From a virus: a stretch of DNA of 42,397 bases. Under the pieces are notes generated by a model, which was not told the origin of the DNA, did no database searches, and saw only the letters and a program-made list of their open reading frames with translations. Each line of letters starts with the position of its first letter. The stretch's first letter is position 1. Of this stretch, positions 7,662 through 18,600 are shown one piece after another. The stretch lies in the IMG/VR virus record IMGVR_UViG_3300020056_000060, positions 1 through 42,397 of that record, one strand, 5' to 3'. The position numbers and the translations under genes were made by a program.

Positions 7662-7994
7662 ATGGCAATAGAAAATGCGCAAGTGCTGACTACAGATACA
7701 ACCATACTAACGGTTCCGGCAAGCAAAAAATATGCCATTACTACTCTATTGGTCTGTAACACAGGAACAGACGACGGCACAGGTGTAAATGATTCATCAT
7801 TTGATATGCACGTGATTCCAGATGGTCAAGTAAAAGGTGACGGAAATTTGGTTTTAAATTCTTTACCTGTGTCTGCATCAGAAACATTTACATTTAATGT
7901 TGAAAGATTAATTTTAGAAGAAAACGATAAAGTAGTATTGGTAGGACAAAGTCCAACAAACCTTACCGCCACAATAAGTTATTTGGAAGTATAA
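7662..7994 (+). CDS. Small beta-rich structural protein, unknown
   Basis: A 110-aa protein made almost wholly of short beta strands (TILTVPASKKYAITTLLVCN, then SETFTFNVERLILEENDKVVLV and TATISYLEV). It has no Cys pairs beyond one Cys, no signal peptide and no membrane segment. The compact beta-sandwich pattern and its place directly before the giant fibre gene suggest a fibre accessory or capping protein; this is inference from context. GAGGAAG precedes the ATG. The next gene begins 4 nt after the stop. Confidence 0.6.
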   Translation: MAIENAQVLTTDTTILTVPASKKYAITTLLVCNTGTDDGTGVNDSSFDMHVIPDGQVKGDGNLVLNSLPVSASETFTFNVERLILEENDKVVLVGQSPTNLTATISYLEV

Positions 7995-7997
7995 AAC

Positions 7998-10900
7998 ATG
8001 AAATTTATGAAGCGACAGTCATTACACGAAAGGAAGATAGCTGATAAGTCTTTGATACTTACTGCTGACGGAAACGTTGAGATTAATCTCGGCGAAGGTA
8101 AAACAGTAGATATAAACGCTGATTTACGAGTTACAGGACAAGCATCAGGACCTCAAGCTACTAACGTGTATTACGTCACCAAAGACGGTAGTGACTTGAA
8201 TGATGGTAAGTCACAAGACGCTGCTGGTGCATTCGCTTCGATTAAAAAAGCAACAGAAATTGCTCCTGAAGGTTCAACAATCATTGTTGCGCCTGGAGAT
8301 TACTATGAAGAAAATCCAATTACACTAAGAGACTTTGTAACTATAAGTGGTCAAGGTGAATTACGTAACACAAGAGTTTTTCCTAAGAACAACACAGACG
8401 ACTTGTTCTTTATGGGCAACGGATGCTACCTATTCCAAATGACATTTAGAGGACTACGTTATCCAGGTTGGTGTGCAAGAATACGTCCAGGCGCACTTGT
8501 TACAACTTCACCATATGTTCAAAACTGCACAAATATGAACGGTCCTTGGTTGAATGACGGAACAGAATTTATTCCTTTTGAAACTGTGCAAATAGAAGGC
8601 ATCGAACCTGGTGCTAGACCTTTAACAGTAGAAGATCAACCGTCATTACCAGTTGAAAAACAAATCAACCCAACTGGCGGAGGAGGCGGTCTGCTTGTTG
8701 ACGGTGATGAATATGATCCTGCATCTCTTGTTTTCAGTTTCGTTGCAGACGCATTTACTCAAATCTCACAAGGTGGTATTGGTTTCCATGTTACCAACTT
8801 TGGTTATACACAGATCGTTAGTTGCTTCTCAGTTTTCTGTAGCGTAGGCTTCCTAACAACAAAAGGCGGTTACCTATCTATTTCTAACTCAGTTAGTGAC
8901 TTTGGAACCGAGGGTGTTGTTGCTGATGGATTTTATCCAATACCTTATACAAATGCTGTTCCACTTACTGATTATTTTTCAAGTGTTGGTAGTGTAACTA
9001 TAAACAATCCTGGTGCAGGATATACTGGTGTGCCAGTGGTAACGTTTGATCCTCCGACAGGCGCTGGTGGTGTAACAGCAACAGGCACAGCACAAGTTGA
9101 CTTGACAACAGGACAATTGGCTGCTATATCTATAGCTACAAGCGGAAGCGGATACGAAAGTGTTCCAGGAATCACAATCACAGGTGGTGGTGCCTCTATT
9201 ACAGCCGAAGCTACTGCAAACCTTCAGACAAACAGCACTATATCATTAGGAAGTTTACGTGATAAACCGCAAACTGGTTCTATTATACAATTTGAAGGCG
9301 ATTCAACATACTACTATATTACAGCAACAGAAATTACAAAAGCACCTTTTGTATATGACGAAACTGTATGTCGCAGAGACATAAGACGTATTGTTGATGC
9401 TGTAACAGGTGATATTGTTTTTGGAACCGATTATCAATCATATTCTGCAGGACAAAGTTATTTAAGAAGCACCAGCACTAAAGTTTTACTTGACCAATTA
9501 GAACCAACTGTATATGGTATTGAAAGTGCTAGAGACGAAATGAAGGCACTTACAACTAATCTTGCTATGAAAGAAGAAATAGATGCAAGATTTAATATTA
9601 TTACTAATATTATCGAAGCAGGAGACAGTAGCAGCACACCTGGTATAGGTAGTGAATTAAATGAATCTCTAAATGATTTAACTAGCATAGACGATGGAAT
9701 CATAGCAGCAAAAAATAACATACTTGCAAATAGAGACTTTATTATTGAAGAATTAAGTGCATACATTAACGATCAATTTACGGAATTAAGTTACGATCAA
9801 ACACAGTTTAACACTGATATGGATAACTTACTTTACTCAACAGCATTGTATGTTGTATTTGGTAGTGATCAAGGTGTAATTAGACAAGCACAAGAAATTG
9901 AATATAGAGACAGATTCCAAGACTTGTATCTTACTTCATTAGAATACTTGCGTGACAGATGCCTAGCGTTAACCGAAGTTGCAGCAGATAGCACATCGCA
10001 AGATAGAGTTAACGAAGCATTTAATCAATTCATTAATATTTTAGACGATGGCGATAGTTCAGGAATCACAATAGAATTTCCTAACCATGCAGGCGCAATA
10101 CAAAACAGAATTGATACAAAAGACCAATTACTTGCAAATAAAGAATTTATCAAAGCAGAATTTACAGCATTTATCGATGATGATAATTCGGCATTTACAT
10201 ATGGCGGTCAAGATGCTGCTACATATCAAACATACATGGGTTACATAGTTGATGCATTAATATTTGACATGTTATATACAGGCACAGCGGCCACAACACA
10301 AGAAGCAATATACTTCTTTAATAATATAAATTATAGCTCATTCATACAAGCCGAAATTACAACTCTTACTGATGCATTTGCACGTATAAGATTTATATTA
10401 CAGAGAATTATAAGAGACTTGCCTGTTACTCCTACAACTGGTAATTTAGAAACACAAGATTTTGCTAGTGGTGCAGCAACGCAAGTTGAAGCAACTGTAA
10501 TTGACGGTGTGTTACAAATAATTGAAAATGTAGTTATAGCCGGAAACTTAACAAGTTTGCCTGCTAAAACATACCCAAGTTTTGAAACAGAACTTACTGC
10601 ACTACAAGATTCAGCAGGTGTGATATTAAGTCAAAGAACAGTATTCATTACAGATGTTATTGCACAAAACTTGGCAAATTATCCTACATTAACATACAAT
10701 ATAGAAAAATGTAAACGTGATGTTGGTTATATCATAGATGCAATATATAGAGATGCGCAGCTTGGCACTAACCATAACAGTATTACAGCAGGTCTAGCAT
10801 ACAGTAGAGCAAACACAGCATACTTAGATTCTGAACAAAAGCCTGCAACAATTATTGCACTAAGAGAAGCAAAACGTTTACTTGTATTAGCTGCTAATAG

Positions 10901-13900
10901 AGATTCAAATTTCCAAACTTCGGTTGGTAACTTATTTGATGATATTTTAAACATAATTGAGTTTGATCAACTGCCAAGCGAAGGAACAGTTTATCCAGAA
11001 CCGGGTCCTGCAAGCACTGATTTGATCAATGCCACCGAACAACTTATTGCAAACAGAACATTCTTACAAGAAGAAGTTATTGCATATATTAATGACAATA
11101 ACTTTGTATACGATCAAGCCAAGTGCGAAAGAGATACTGGATTGATTATTGATGCAGCATATTTTGATGCAGCATTAGGAACAAACTATAATGCAGTAAC
11201 AAGTGGACTTGCATATCAAAGAGCTAATAGTGCATATGTTATCAGTGGACAGCAAACTGAAACAGTAGGTGCTATAAACTATGCAAAAGGTCAAGCAAGC
11301 GCAGCAGTTTCAAGTGATGCTACTGCACAAACTAGAGTAGAAGCGGCATTTGACGAGATTGTAGATATTATACAAAACGGTGTAGTAAGCACTGATACAT
11401 CTGCAGATGCACTAGTCTTTGCTAATCCAACTACTGCAACAGCAGCACAGATTGCTGCAAAAGACCAATTACAAGCTAACAGGGATTTCCTAGCAGCAGA
11501 AGCAGTATCTTATGTTGAAAACAATTATCAAAACTTTGTATACGATCAAGCAAAGTGTGAGCGTGATGTAGGATTAATAATGGATGCTGTGGCACTTGAC
11601 ATAGCATTAGGAACAAACTATAACAGTGTAACAGCAGGTCTATCTTATCAAAGAGCAAGTAGTGCTGATTTACAAGATAACCAGAAAATACAAACACTTG
11701 CTGCAATTAGAGAATTAAAAGAACAGCTAAGATTATTAGGATTAAGTGATGCTGCTGAGCCTAAAATGGAAGCTGCAATTGATGAAGTAATTGACATACT
11801 TGATAATGGGGTGTTAAGCACAGATACAGCAGCAGATGCTCTCGTATTCCCAACACCAGGTGTGCTACCAACTACAGATGCAGTGGCAGCGAAAGATCAA
11901 TTAATTGCTAACAAGGAATATATTAAAGACGAAATTATTGCTTGGATTGCTGTAAACTTTCCATCATTAACATATGATGCAACAAAATGCGAACGTGATG
12001 TAGGATATATTGTAGATGCAATATGCCATGATATTTTGTATGGTGGTAACAGTGCAACTATTACAGCAGCAAGAAGTTATTTTGTTGATGGTGTAAGCCA
12101 ACTAGGAGATCCAGCAGAAGAAGCAGCAACAGCTGATGCGTATAATAGACTAGGTGACATACTTGGAGATATTGTTATAGAAGCGCCTGTGACAACTTCT
12201 GTAGGAAACTCTTTAACACAAGATACAGCAGGAACACCTGCAAGCTCAACTGAAGCTGACGATGTCGAAGGCTTAGTCAAAATTATTGAAGATGTAATTA
12301 GAGCAGGCGACTTAACTGGTTTACCTGCAACTGTATTACCAAGCATTACATGGGCTGATGACGATTTAGAGCAAGCATACAGCGTAATCAAAGGCAACAA
12401 AGAAACTGTTCAAACTGAAATTATTATCTTTATCGCGAACAACTTCCAAACATTTGCTTATGACGAAGCAAAATGCCGTAGAGATGTTGGAATACTTGTT
12501 GAAGCAGCAGCATACGATGCAGCATTTGGAACAAACTACAATGCAGTAACAAGTGGACTTGCATATCAAAGAGCTAATAGTGCATATGTTATAAGTGATC
12601 AAAACTTACAAACTATTGAATCAATCAAATATTTAAGAGATCAAATGTCAACTGCTACAGGTATTAGCAGTCAATTCTCAGCAAGGATAATTACAGCTCT
12701 AAACGAAGTAATTGACATAATTGAGAATGGTGTAGTCAGCACTGATACATCTGCAGATACATTAGTATATCCTGTGCCAAGTATCTTACCAACCAGTGCA
12801 TCAGACGATGCTAACGCACAACTAGTAGCTAACAGAATATTCTTAAGCAAAGAAGTTGTTGCATATGTAAACACAACTTATCCATTATTAACATATGATC
12901 AAACCAAATGTGAAAGAGATACAAAATATATTGTTGACGCACTAGCATATGATGTTCAATATGGAGGTAACTTAGCAACTAAAGCAGCAGCTGAAGCATA
13001 TTTTGTCGGAACAGCAAGTCAATTAGGCGCAGGACAACAAGCAGCTACAATAGATGCTTATACACAACTGAAAACATGGTTGTCAGATGTTGTGCAAAAT
13101 AATTTAATTGCATCTCCTCAACAAGTGGTTGTAACACAAGATACAAGCGGTGCAGGAGCAACAGCAGTTGAAGCAGGAACTGTTCAAAACTTGATTCAAA
13201 TCATTATTGATGTCATTTCAGCAGGTAACACTGATAGTATGCCTGCAGATATAGCACCAAGTATTGCTTGGACATCTGATAGCGATCAAGGTAGTTTTAC
13301 ACATATTACAGACAGAACAACTGATTATCAAAATGCTGTAATCACATTTATCAACAATACATTTACACGCAACTTTACATTTAATTCTACAAAATGTGAA
13401 CGTGATACAAAGTATATCGTAGATGCATTAACATATGACATTTTGTATGGTGGTAACAGTGCAACTAGAGCTGCTGCTGACAGTTACTATGTAGGAACAA
13501 GCAATCAAGTTACTGGACAACAACAAGAAACATCGGATGCATTAGGATGGGTAAACACACTACTAGGTAGTGTTTTACTTGATACTGCATACAGTGATCC
13601 TGAACAAACAGTCGAAACACAAGTTACAGGCAGTGGAGCAGCAAGTGCAACAGAAGTTAACAGAGTAGGTGACTTACTTGACATTATACAAGATGTAATT
13701 ATTAATGGCACTGATAATCTACCAACTGAAACAAATCCAGATATTACATGGGCAGCAGCTGGTATACAGTCAGCAGTAGCAACTTTATCAGCATCAAAAG
13801 AAACTATTATAAGCGATACTATTTCGTTTATAGGAACAACATACAACGGTTTTAATTACAATCAAGATGTGTGTAAGAGAGATACAGGTTACTTAATTGA

Positions 13901-15593
13901 TGCTGTAGCACATGACTTGTTATATACTGGTAATATTGCTACATTGATAGCTGCTAGAGCTTATTTCTTAGGATCAATACAGTATATTCCAGCATACCAA
14001 GTTGCAAACACAGTAGCAGCATATGCACACTTAGCTGATATAGCGCAGAAATGTATTGAAGGCATTGGAGTGGCACCTACTACAGGAAACCCTGAATCAC
14101 AAATCCTAAGCGGAAATTACGGCACTAGTGTTCAAAGTTCTACATCTACAAGTTTGATAAACATAGTCAAAGATGCAATTAACAACCAAACACTTGTAGG
14201 AACTCCGGGAGAAGTTGAGCCAGATGTAAGTTGGTTACCTGAAGTTACTAGAACAGCAGCGTCAGTAATGCTTTCAGAAAAGGCAAATATTCAAAACTCA
14301 GTAATAACTTACATTACTGATAATTTAATTAATTTCACTTACAACATAGATAAATGTAAGAGAGATACTGGATATTTAATTGATGCAGCAATTTATGATA
14401 CAATGTATCAAGGTAACAAGCAAACGAGACGTGCAGCAGATGCATATTATGCAGGTGCTATCCTTGGTGCAGCAAAAGTAGGTAATGCAGATCAAACACT
14501 TGTAACCGCTTATAGTTACTATAAACTAGGAGATTTGTTAAAACAGGTTGTTTTAAACGATCCTGTCACTACAAGCTACGGTAATGTATTAACACAAGAT
14601 GTTACTATACCAGACGGCTCACAAGCAGCAGCAGACAACTTTGAATTACTTATTGATAGAATAGCAATATCTCTAATAGAAGGTTATACTACTGGTTGGC
14701 AAGAACAGAATCACAACTACGAATTAGGCAGTGCAGTATATAATACCGAAAGAAACAAAATACTCGGCAATATACAAACAGTTGAAGACAATGCTATTGC
14801 TGATCTAAACCAAGTATACGGTGGAACAGCAAATGTTAGATTGTTCCCTGGAATTATCACAGTTAACACTACACAACAAGGTAACCTATACAATGTGTCA
14901 ACAATTTCAACATCAGGACATGCATTTGAATATGTAGGTGCTGGCGTTACTTATAACGCACTTCCGTTCTTTGGCGGTAGTGCTATAGCAGAACAAGAAA
15001 TTATTGAACGCAATCAAGGTAAAGTATTTGCAGGCGGCACAGTTGACCAAATTGGTAACTTTAGAGTTGGTAACTTCTTTGGTGTAAACGCTCTTACAGG
15101 TGCTATTACACTTAACGCTAATGAAATTGATTTACAAGGTTTAACCAGTGTAGGACCGTTTATTAGAGAAGGTATTCCAGTTGGTGTAGAACTTAAAGAA
15201 GTTAGTGACAATGCTAACCTAATTTCAAGTCTAGGAACGCAAGACTTCAATACTGCGCCAACTCAAAGAGCTGTAAGTGTATATGTCGAAAACAGATACT
15301 TAAACAAACTCAACGGCGGCACAGTTAACAATGATGTAACTTTTGACACAAATATCACTGTTGACGGCGAACTTATATTAACAAACAACGATCTTGCTGT
15401 TATATATGGCGGAACAGGACGTAGTAATTTTGTTCCAGATGGTGTTGTATATGGTGACGGCACAGCAGCATTGAAAGTAACAGAAGCAGCAGGTAGTGCT
15501 GATGCAAGTATAAGTTATCAATTACTTACAGTTACAGGTGATGGAGATTCAAATCCAATCTGGACTGACACATTAGATGGCGGCGAGTTCTAA
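7998..15593 (+). CDS. Giant fibre-type protein A with about twelve KCxRD modules (2531 aa)
   Basis: Residues ~15-50 resemble a fibre N-terminus (LILTADGNVEINLGEGKTV). Residues ~55-300 look like a pectate-lyase-type beta helix (NVYYVTKDGSDLNDGK, APGDYYEENPITL). Residues ~330-410 contain GAGY/GSGY strand repeats. From ~450 to ~2275 come about twelve modules of 135-166 residues, each starting with an aromatic-Y/N...K-C-x-R-D pattern, then (I/V)DA...D and an LGTNYN or YGGN segment. Ten copies keep the Cys; those near 597 and 732 have lost it. Residues ~2280-2440 (FEYVGAGVTYNALP, GGTVDQIGNFRVGNFF) match a segment of giant protein B. There is no chaperone at the C-terminus and no clear ribosome site; coupling to the upstream gene (4 nt away) is likely. 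Probably a very long tail fibre or appendage. Confidence 0.8.
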   Translation: MKFMKRQSLHERKIADKSLILTADGNVEINLGEGKTVDINADLRVTGQASGPQATNVYYVTKDGSDLNDGKSQDAAGAFASIKKATEIAPEGSTIIVAPGDYYEENPITLRDFVTISGQGELRNTRVFPKNNTDDLFFMGNGCYLFQMTFRGLRYPGWCARIRPGALVTTSPYVQNCTNMNGPWLNDGTEFIPFETVQIEGIEPGARPLTVEDQPSLPVEKQINPTGGGGGLLVDGDEYDPASLVFSFVADAFTQISQGGIGFHVTNFGYTQIVSCFSVFCSVGFLTTKGGYLSISNSVSDFGTEGVVADGFYPIPYTNAVPLTDYFSSVGSVTINNPGAGYTGVPVVTFDPPTGAGGVTATGTAQVDLTTGQLAAISIATSGSGYESVPGITITGGGASITAEATANLQTNSTISLGSLRDKPQTGSIIQFEGDSTYYYITATEITKAPFVYDETVCRRDIRRIVDAVTGDIVFGTDYQSYSAGQSYLRSTSTKVLLDQLEPTVYGIESARDEMKALTTNLAMKEEIDARFNIITNIIEAGDSSSTPGIGSELNESLNDLTSIDDGIIAAKNNILANRDFIIEELSAYINDQFTELSYDQTQFNTDMDNLLYSTALYVVFGSDQGVIRQAQEIEYRDRFQDLYLTSLEYLRDRCLALTEVAADSTSQDRVNEAFNQFINILDDGDSSGITIEFPNHAGAIQNRIDTKDQLLANKEFIKAEFTAFIDDDNSAFTYGGQDAATYQTYMGYIVDALIFDMLYTGTAATTQEAIYFFNNINYSSFIQAEITTLTDAFARIRFILQRIIRDLPVTPTTGNLETQDFASGAATQVEATVIDGVLQIIENVVIAGNLTSLPAKTYPSFETELTALQDSAGVILSQRTVFITDVIAQNLANYPTLTYNIEKCKRDVGYIIDAIYRDAQLGTNHNSITAGLAYSRANTAYLDSEQKPATIIALREAKRLLVLAANRDSNFQTSVGNLFDDILNIIEFDQLPSEGTVYPEPGPASTDLINATEQLIANRTFLQEEVIAYINDNNFVYDQAKCERDTGLIIDAAYFDAALGTNYNAVTSGLAYQRANSAYVISGQQTETVGAINYAKGQASAAVSSDATAQTRVEAAFDEIVDIIQNGVVSTDTSADALVFANPTTATAAQIAAKDQLQANRDFLAAEAVSYVENNYQNFVYDQAKCERDVGLIMDAVALDIALGTNYNSVTAGLSYQRASSADLQDNQKIQTLAAIRELKEQLRLLGLSDAAEPKMEAAIDEVIDILDNGVLSTDTAADALVFPTPGVLPTTDAVAAKDQLIANKEYIKDEIIAWIAVNFPSLTYDATKCERDVGYIVDAICHDILYGGNSATITAARSYFVDGVSQLGDPAEEAATADAYNRLGDILGDIVIEAPVTTSVGNSLTQDTAGTPASSTEADDVEGLVKIIEDVIRAGDLTGLPATVLPSITWADDDLEQAYSVIKGNKETVQTEIIIFIANNFQTFAYDEAKCRRDVGILVEAAAYDAAFGTNYNAVTSGLAYQRANSAYVISDQNLQTIESIKYLRDQMSTATGISSQFSARIITALNEVIDIIENGVVSTDTSADTLVYPVPSILPTSASDDANAQLVANRIFLSKEVVAYVNTTYPLLTYDQTKCERDTKYIVDALAYDVQYGGNLATKAAAEAYFVGTASQLGAGQQAATIDAYTQLKTWLSDVVQNNLIASPQQVVVTQDTSGAGATAVEAGTVQNLIQIIIDVISAGNTDSMPADIAPSIAWTSDSDQGSFTHITDRTTDYQNAVITFINNTFTRNFTFNSTKCERDTKYIVDALTYDILYGGNSATRAAADSYYVGTSNQVTGQQQETSDALGWVNTLLGSVLLDTAYSDPEQTVETQVTGSGAASATEVNRVGDLLDIIQDVIINGTDNLPTETNPDITWAAAGIQSAVATLSASKETIISDTISFIGTTYNGFNYNQDVCKRDTGYLIDAVAHDLLYTGNIATLIAARAYFLGSIQYIPAYQVANTVAAYAHLADIAQKCIEGIGVAPTTGNPESQILSGNYGTSVQSSTSTSLINIVKDAINNQTLVGTPGEVEPDVSWLPEVTRTAASVMLSEKANIQNSVITYITDNLINFTYNIDKCKRDTGYLIDAAIYDTMYQGNKQTRRAADAYYAGAILGAAKVGNADQTLVTAYSYYKLGDLLKQVVLNDPVTTSYGNVLTQDVTIPDGSQAAADNFELLIDRIAISLIEGYTTGWQEQNHNYELGSAVYNTERNKILGNIQTVEDNAIADLNQVYGGTANVRLFPGIITVNTTQQGNLYNVSTISTSGHAFEYVGAGVTYNALPFFGGSAIAEQEIIERNQGKVFAGGTVDQIGNFRVGNFFGVNALTGAITLNANEIDLQGLTSVGPFIREGIPVGVELKEVSDNANLISSLGTQDFNTAPTQRAVSVYVENRYLNKLNGGTVNNDVTFDTNITVDGELILTNNDLAVIYGGTGRSNFVPDGVVYGDGTAALKVTEAAGSADASISYQLLTVTGDGDSNPIWTDTLDGGEF
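11191..11242 (+). repeat. 52-bp exact direct repeat, copy 1 (giant protein A)
   Basis: Identical to 12541-12592, 1350 bp downstream, inside two KCxRD modules. With mismatches the similarity extends further on both sides. Confidence 0.85.
12541..12592 (+). repeat. 52-bp exact direct repeat, copy 2 (giant protein A)
   Basis: Identical to 11191-11242. A shorter 28-bp exact repeat (12033-12060 and 13440-13467) marks the other module subtype. Confidence 0.85.
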
Positions 15594-15604
15594 GCCGCCA
15601 TTTT
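15577..15604 (+). terminator. Terminator overlapping the end of giant protein A gene
   Basis: Stem ATGGCGGC/GCCGCCAT (8 bp, GC-rich) with a 9-nt loop that contains the stop codon, followed by TTT. It separates the two giant genes. Confidence 0.75.
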
Positions 15605-15613
15605 ACTCCTATG

Positions 15614-15620
15614 ATAAATA
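15614..15620 (+). promoter_or_regulatory. Late promoter box ATAAATA before giant fibre B
   Basis: GATAAATA box 10 nt after the terminator and 77 nt before the ATG at 15698. Confidence 0.6.
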
Positions 15621-15697
15621 ACATTACAGCGATTTCTATCGTGTAGTTTTGGGCGTCTATATAGACCTGACCCGTACCTAAATAGGAGGCATGCCGA
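15621..15697 (+). other. Structured 5' leader of giant fibre B
   Basis: Contains hairpin CGAT-TTCT-ATCG (15630-15641) and the 12-bp palindrome GTCTATATAGAC (15655-15666), enclosed by GGG (15651-15653) and CCC (15671-15673). The sequence TAGACCTGACCCGT (15662-15675) resembles 6109-6122 of the other structured leader. A strong TAGGAGG sits 8 nt before the ATG at 15698 and rules out the ATG at 15691. Confidence 0.5.
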
Positions 15698-18600
15698 ATG
15701 GCAACAACAATTAGACATAAGCGATCTGCAGTCGCGAATAAAAAACCTATAGTTTCTCAATTAGAATCCGGTGAATTAGCAATCAACACAGCCGACGGTA
15801 AAGTATTCTTGTTACGTGATGATAACACAGTACAGGACATTACTAGACGCATTTTTGATAAAGATACTGAAATTGCAATCACAGACCAAGGTGATAGCGC
15901 AAGTGCAGAAATTAGTATCAAAGTAAACGAATTTGAAACTGCTCAGTTTACACAAGCAGGAATGAACATGTTCAATGACTTTGATCTTGAAAATGCTAAA
16001 ACCCTAACATTCAAAGAACTTACAGCGTCAGGTGATGACGGTGTAGGAATCAAAGCACCGGATACATTAGACTCAGGATACACAATGACACTGCCTCCGT
16101 CACGTGGTACTGTAGGTCAGCTCTTGAAAACAGATGGCTTTGGTAACTTATCTTTTACCGATGCTGACGTATTTGGTGGTAATGTTATCTACGTTTCTGC
16201 TGAACAAGGCGATGACGCTAATGATGGACAGAGCGCTCCAGTTAAAACTGTTAAGAGAGCCTGTCAAATTGCTTCTGGACTAGTTTACAATGCTGACGGC
16301 ACAATCAACTTCCGTCGTGTAAACATCAAAGTTGCTGTTGGTGACTACACAGAAGACAACCCTATTATTGTTCCGGATAACACAGTTATTAAAGGTGACG
16401 GTTTGCGTGGTTGTATTATCCGTCCTGCAAATGCTAACTTAGATATCCTACGTGTTAGAAACGCTTGTTACTTTGGTGAATTTACATTCCGTGACGGTGT
16501 TGATGATAACTATGTTCCAACTATTACTGCTGACTATGCTGTGGCGTTTGATGATCCTTTTGATCCTGTAATTACAGATAGAGATCAATATACAAACTTA
16601 CCTGACACAAGACCAACTATTGTTACTTCACCATATATCCAGAACGCCTCGATTATTTCGTTCTTAGGTATGAACGGTGCTAAGATTGACGGTTCAAAAG
16701 TTGAATCACCCAACGTTCCGACATACGGTATTGAGGCTGAGAATCCGGTTATTGGTGCTATACCTGAACAAGGTAAGTCAATGGTTGCTAACGCCTTTAC
16801 TATTCTATCATTTGGCGGAACAGCGTGGCGATTAACCAATGATGCTTATGCACAGATCGTGTCTTGTTTTGAAATCTTCCTGCTCAACGGTGTTTACTGT
16901 CAGTCAGGCGGATATTGTTCAATTACTAACTCTGCTACCAACTTTGGTTTGTATGCTCTGCGAAGTTCAGGTTTCTCTCCTAAAGCGTTTGCGTTTGACA
17001 GAAGTTTTGTAACTGCTACAGGTGCTAGTGAAGGAAAGCAAACTGTTAGTATTGTAGGTATCAATCGTGATGCACCTGTTGAAGAATTTGTTTTACGCTT
17101 TAGAGAACCAGATTACAAAACTGCACATGACTTGTTGATACTAAACAGAGATTTAATTGCAGATGATGTTGTAACATGGATTAACGCACAAATTGCAGCA
17201 GCAACTCCAAGTATATGGGCTGGCTTTACTTACAATGAGGACAAGTGTAAGCGTGACGTTCAGCTTCTAGTTGATGCAGTAAGATTTGATATTCTGTTTA
17301 ACAGTAATCATAGATCAGTAAGTGCAGCACTTAGATATTTCAGCGCAAGTTTTGATTCGGATACATTTGCTGCACAGAAAGATCAACACATTGCAGCATT
17401 TGGACAAGCAAAAACGTTTACTGGTAATTTGTTAAATGATGCTACAGCAATTTCAAGATCAAATGCCCTATGGGATGAGATTATTGACATTATTACCAAC
17501 GGCGATGAAAATACCGTGCCAGGTGACAGTGTTGCAGCAGCATATTCAAGACCAACACCAACTGGCGGTAGTGACAATGCAAGCGATAGCGGATACGCAA
17601 ATGCTGTAACACAACTTATCAACAACAAAGATTTTATTGCAGCAGAAATTAACGCATGGATCAACACACAAATTGCAGCAGGCACTGCTCCATTCTCTAC
17701 AGGCTTTGTTTACAATGAAGCAAAATGTTTAAGAGATTCAAAATTAATTATTGATGGATTGCTGTATGATTTAACATACGGCGGTAATTTACAATCTAAA
17801 CTAGCAGCAGCAGCATACTTCATTGACGGGACTGCACAATATGGCACAGGACAGCAAGAAGAAACTGTTGCTGCATATGGCAGACTGCAAACTGTTATAA
17901 GCGAAGTTATATTAGAAACAACTGTAACAGTAAGTGCAGGCAATGCTGAAACACAAGATACTAGTGCAGCCGCAGGTAGTGCAGCAGCAGCCACAGCAGC
18001 TTCTGATAGATTACAAGAAATTATTGATTTTATTGACGGCACAGGCGCTACACCAATTACAACTATTGAGCCAGATGTTTCATGGGTAACAGGAAACGAA
18101 TCTGAAGCATACGGATTGCTTGATACTATTGGTGCTATAAACATTGCGCAGAACGTAACAGAATATATCAACACACAAATACAAGCAAACATTTGGTATG
18201 GATTCACATACGACGAATCAAAATGTAACAGAGATACTCAGCTTATTGTCGAAGCAGCAGCAAAAGACACTTGGGACACAGGTAACAGGTATTCACGTAG
18301 TGCTGGTCTAGCATATTACACACAAAACTTGCAAGACAGTTCACGTATCAGTATCAGTGGACAAGAGTTACAAACTATTGCAGCTATTGAACAAGCAAAA
18401 ACAGAAGCTCTAACATATATCACTAGTGTATCAGCAGCAGTGCAAAATTTTGTTGGCAGCAGATTTGATATTGTAAACACAATTATTAACGACCCACAAG
18501 ACTTGCCAGATCCAACTGAAGTTAGTTCAGAAGGTGACATTACAAACAATTATAAACTTACACCTACAGAAACAACTTTCGATGGTGCAACAGATGTAAA

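Noticed and set aside
17710-18207. Minus-strand open frame of 165 codons inside giant fibre B
   Set aside because: Shadow of the repeat-rich fibre gene; no start signal and no recognisable domain.
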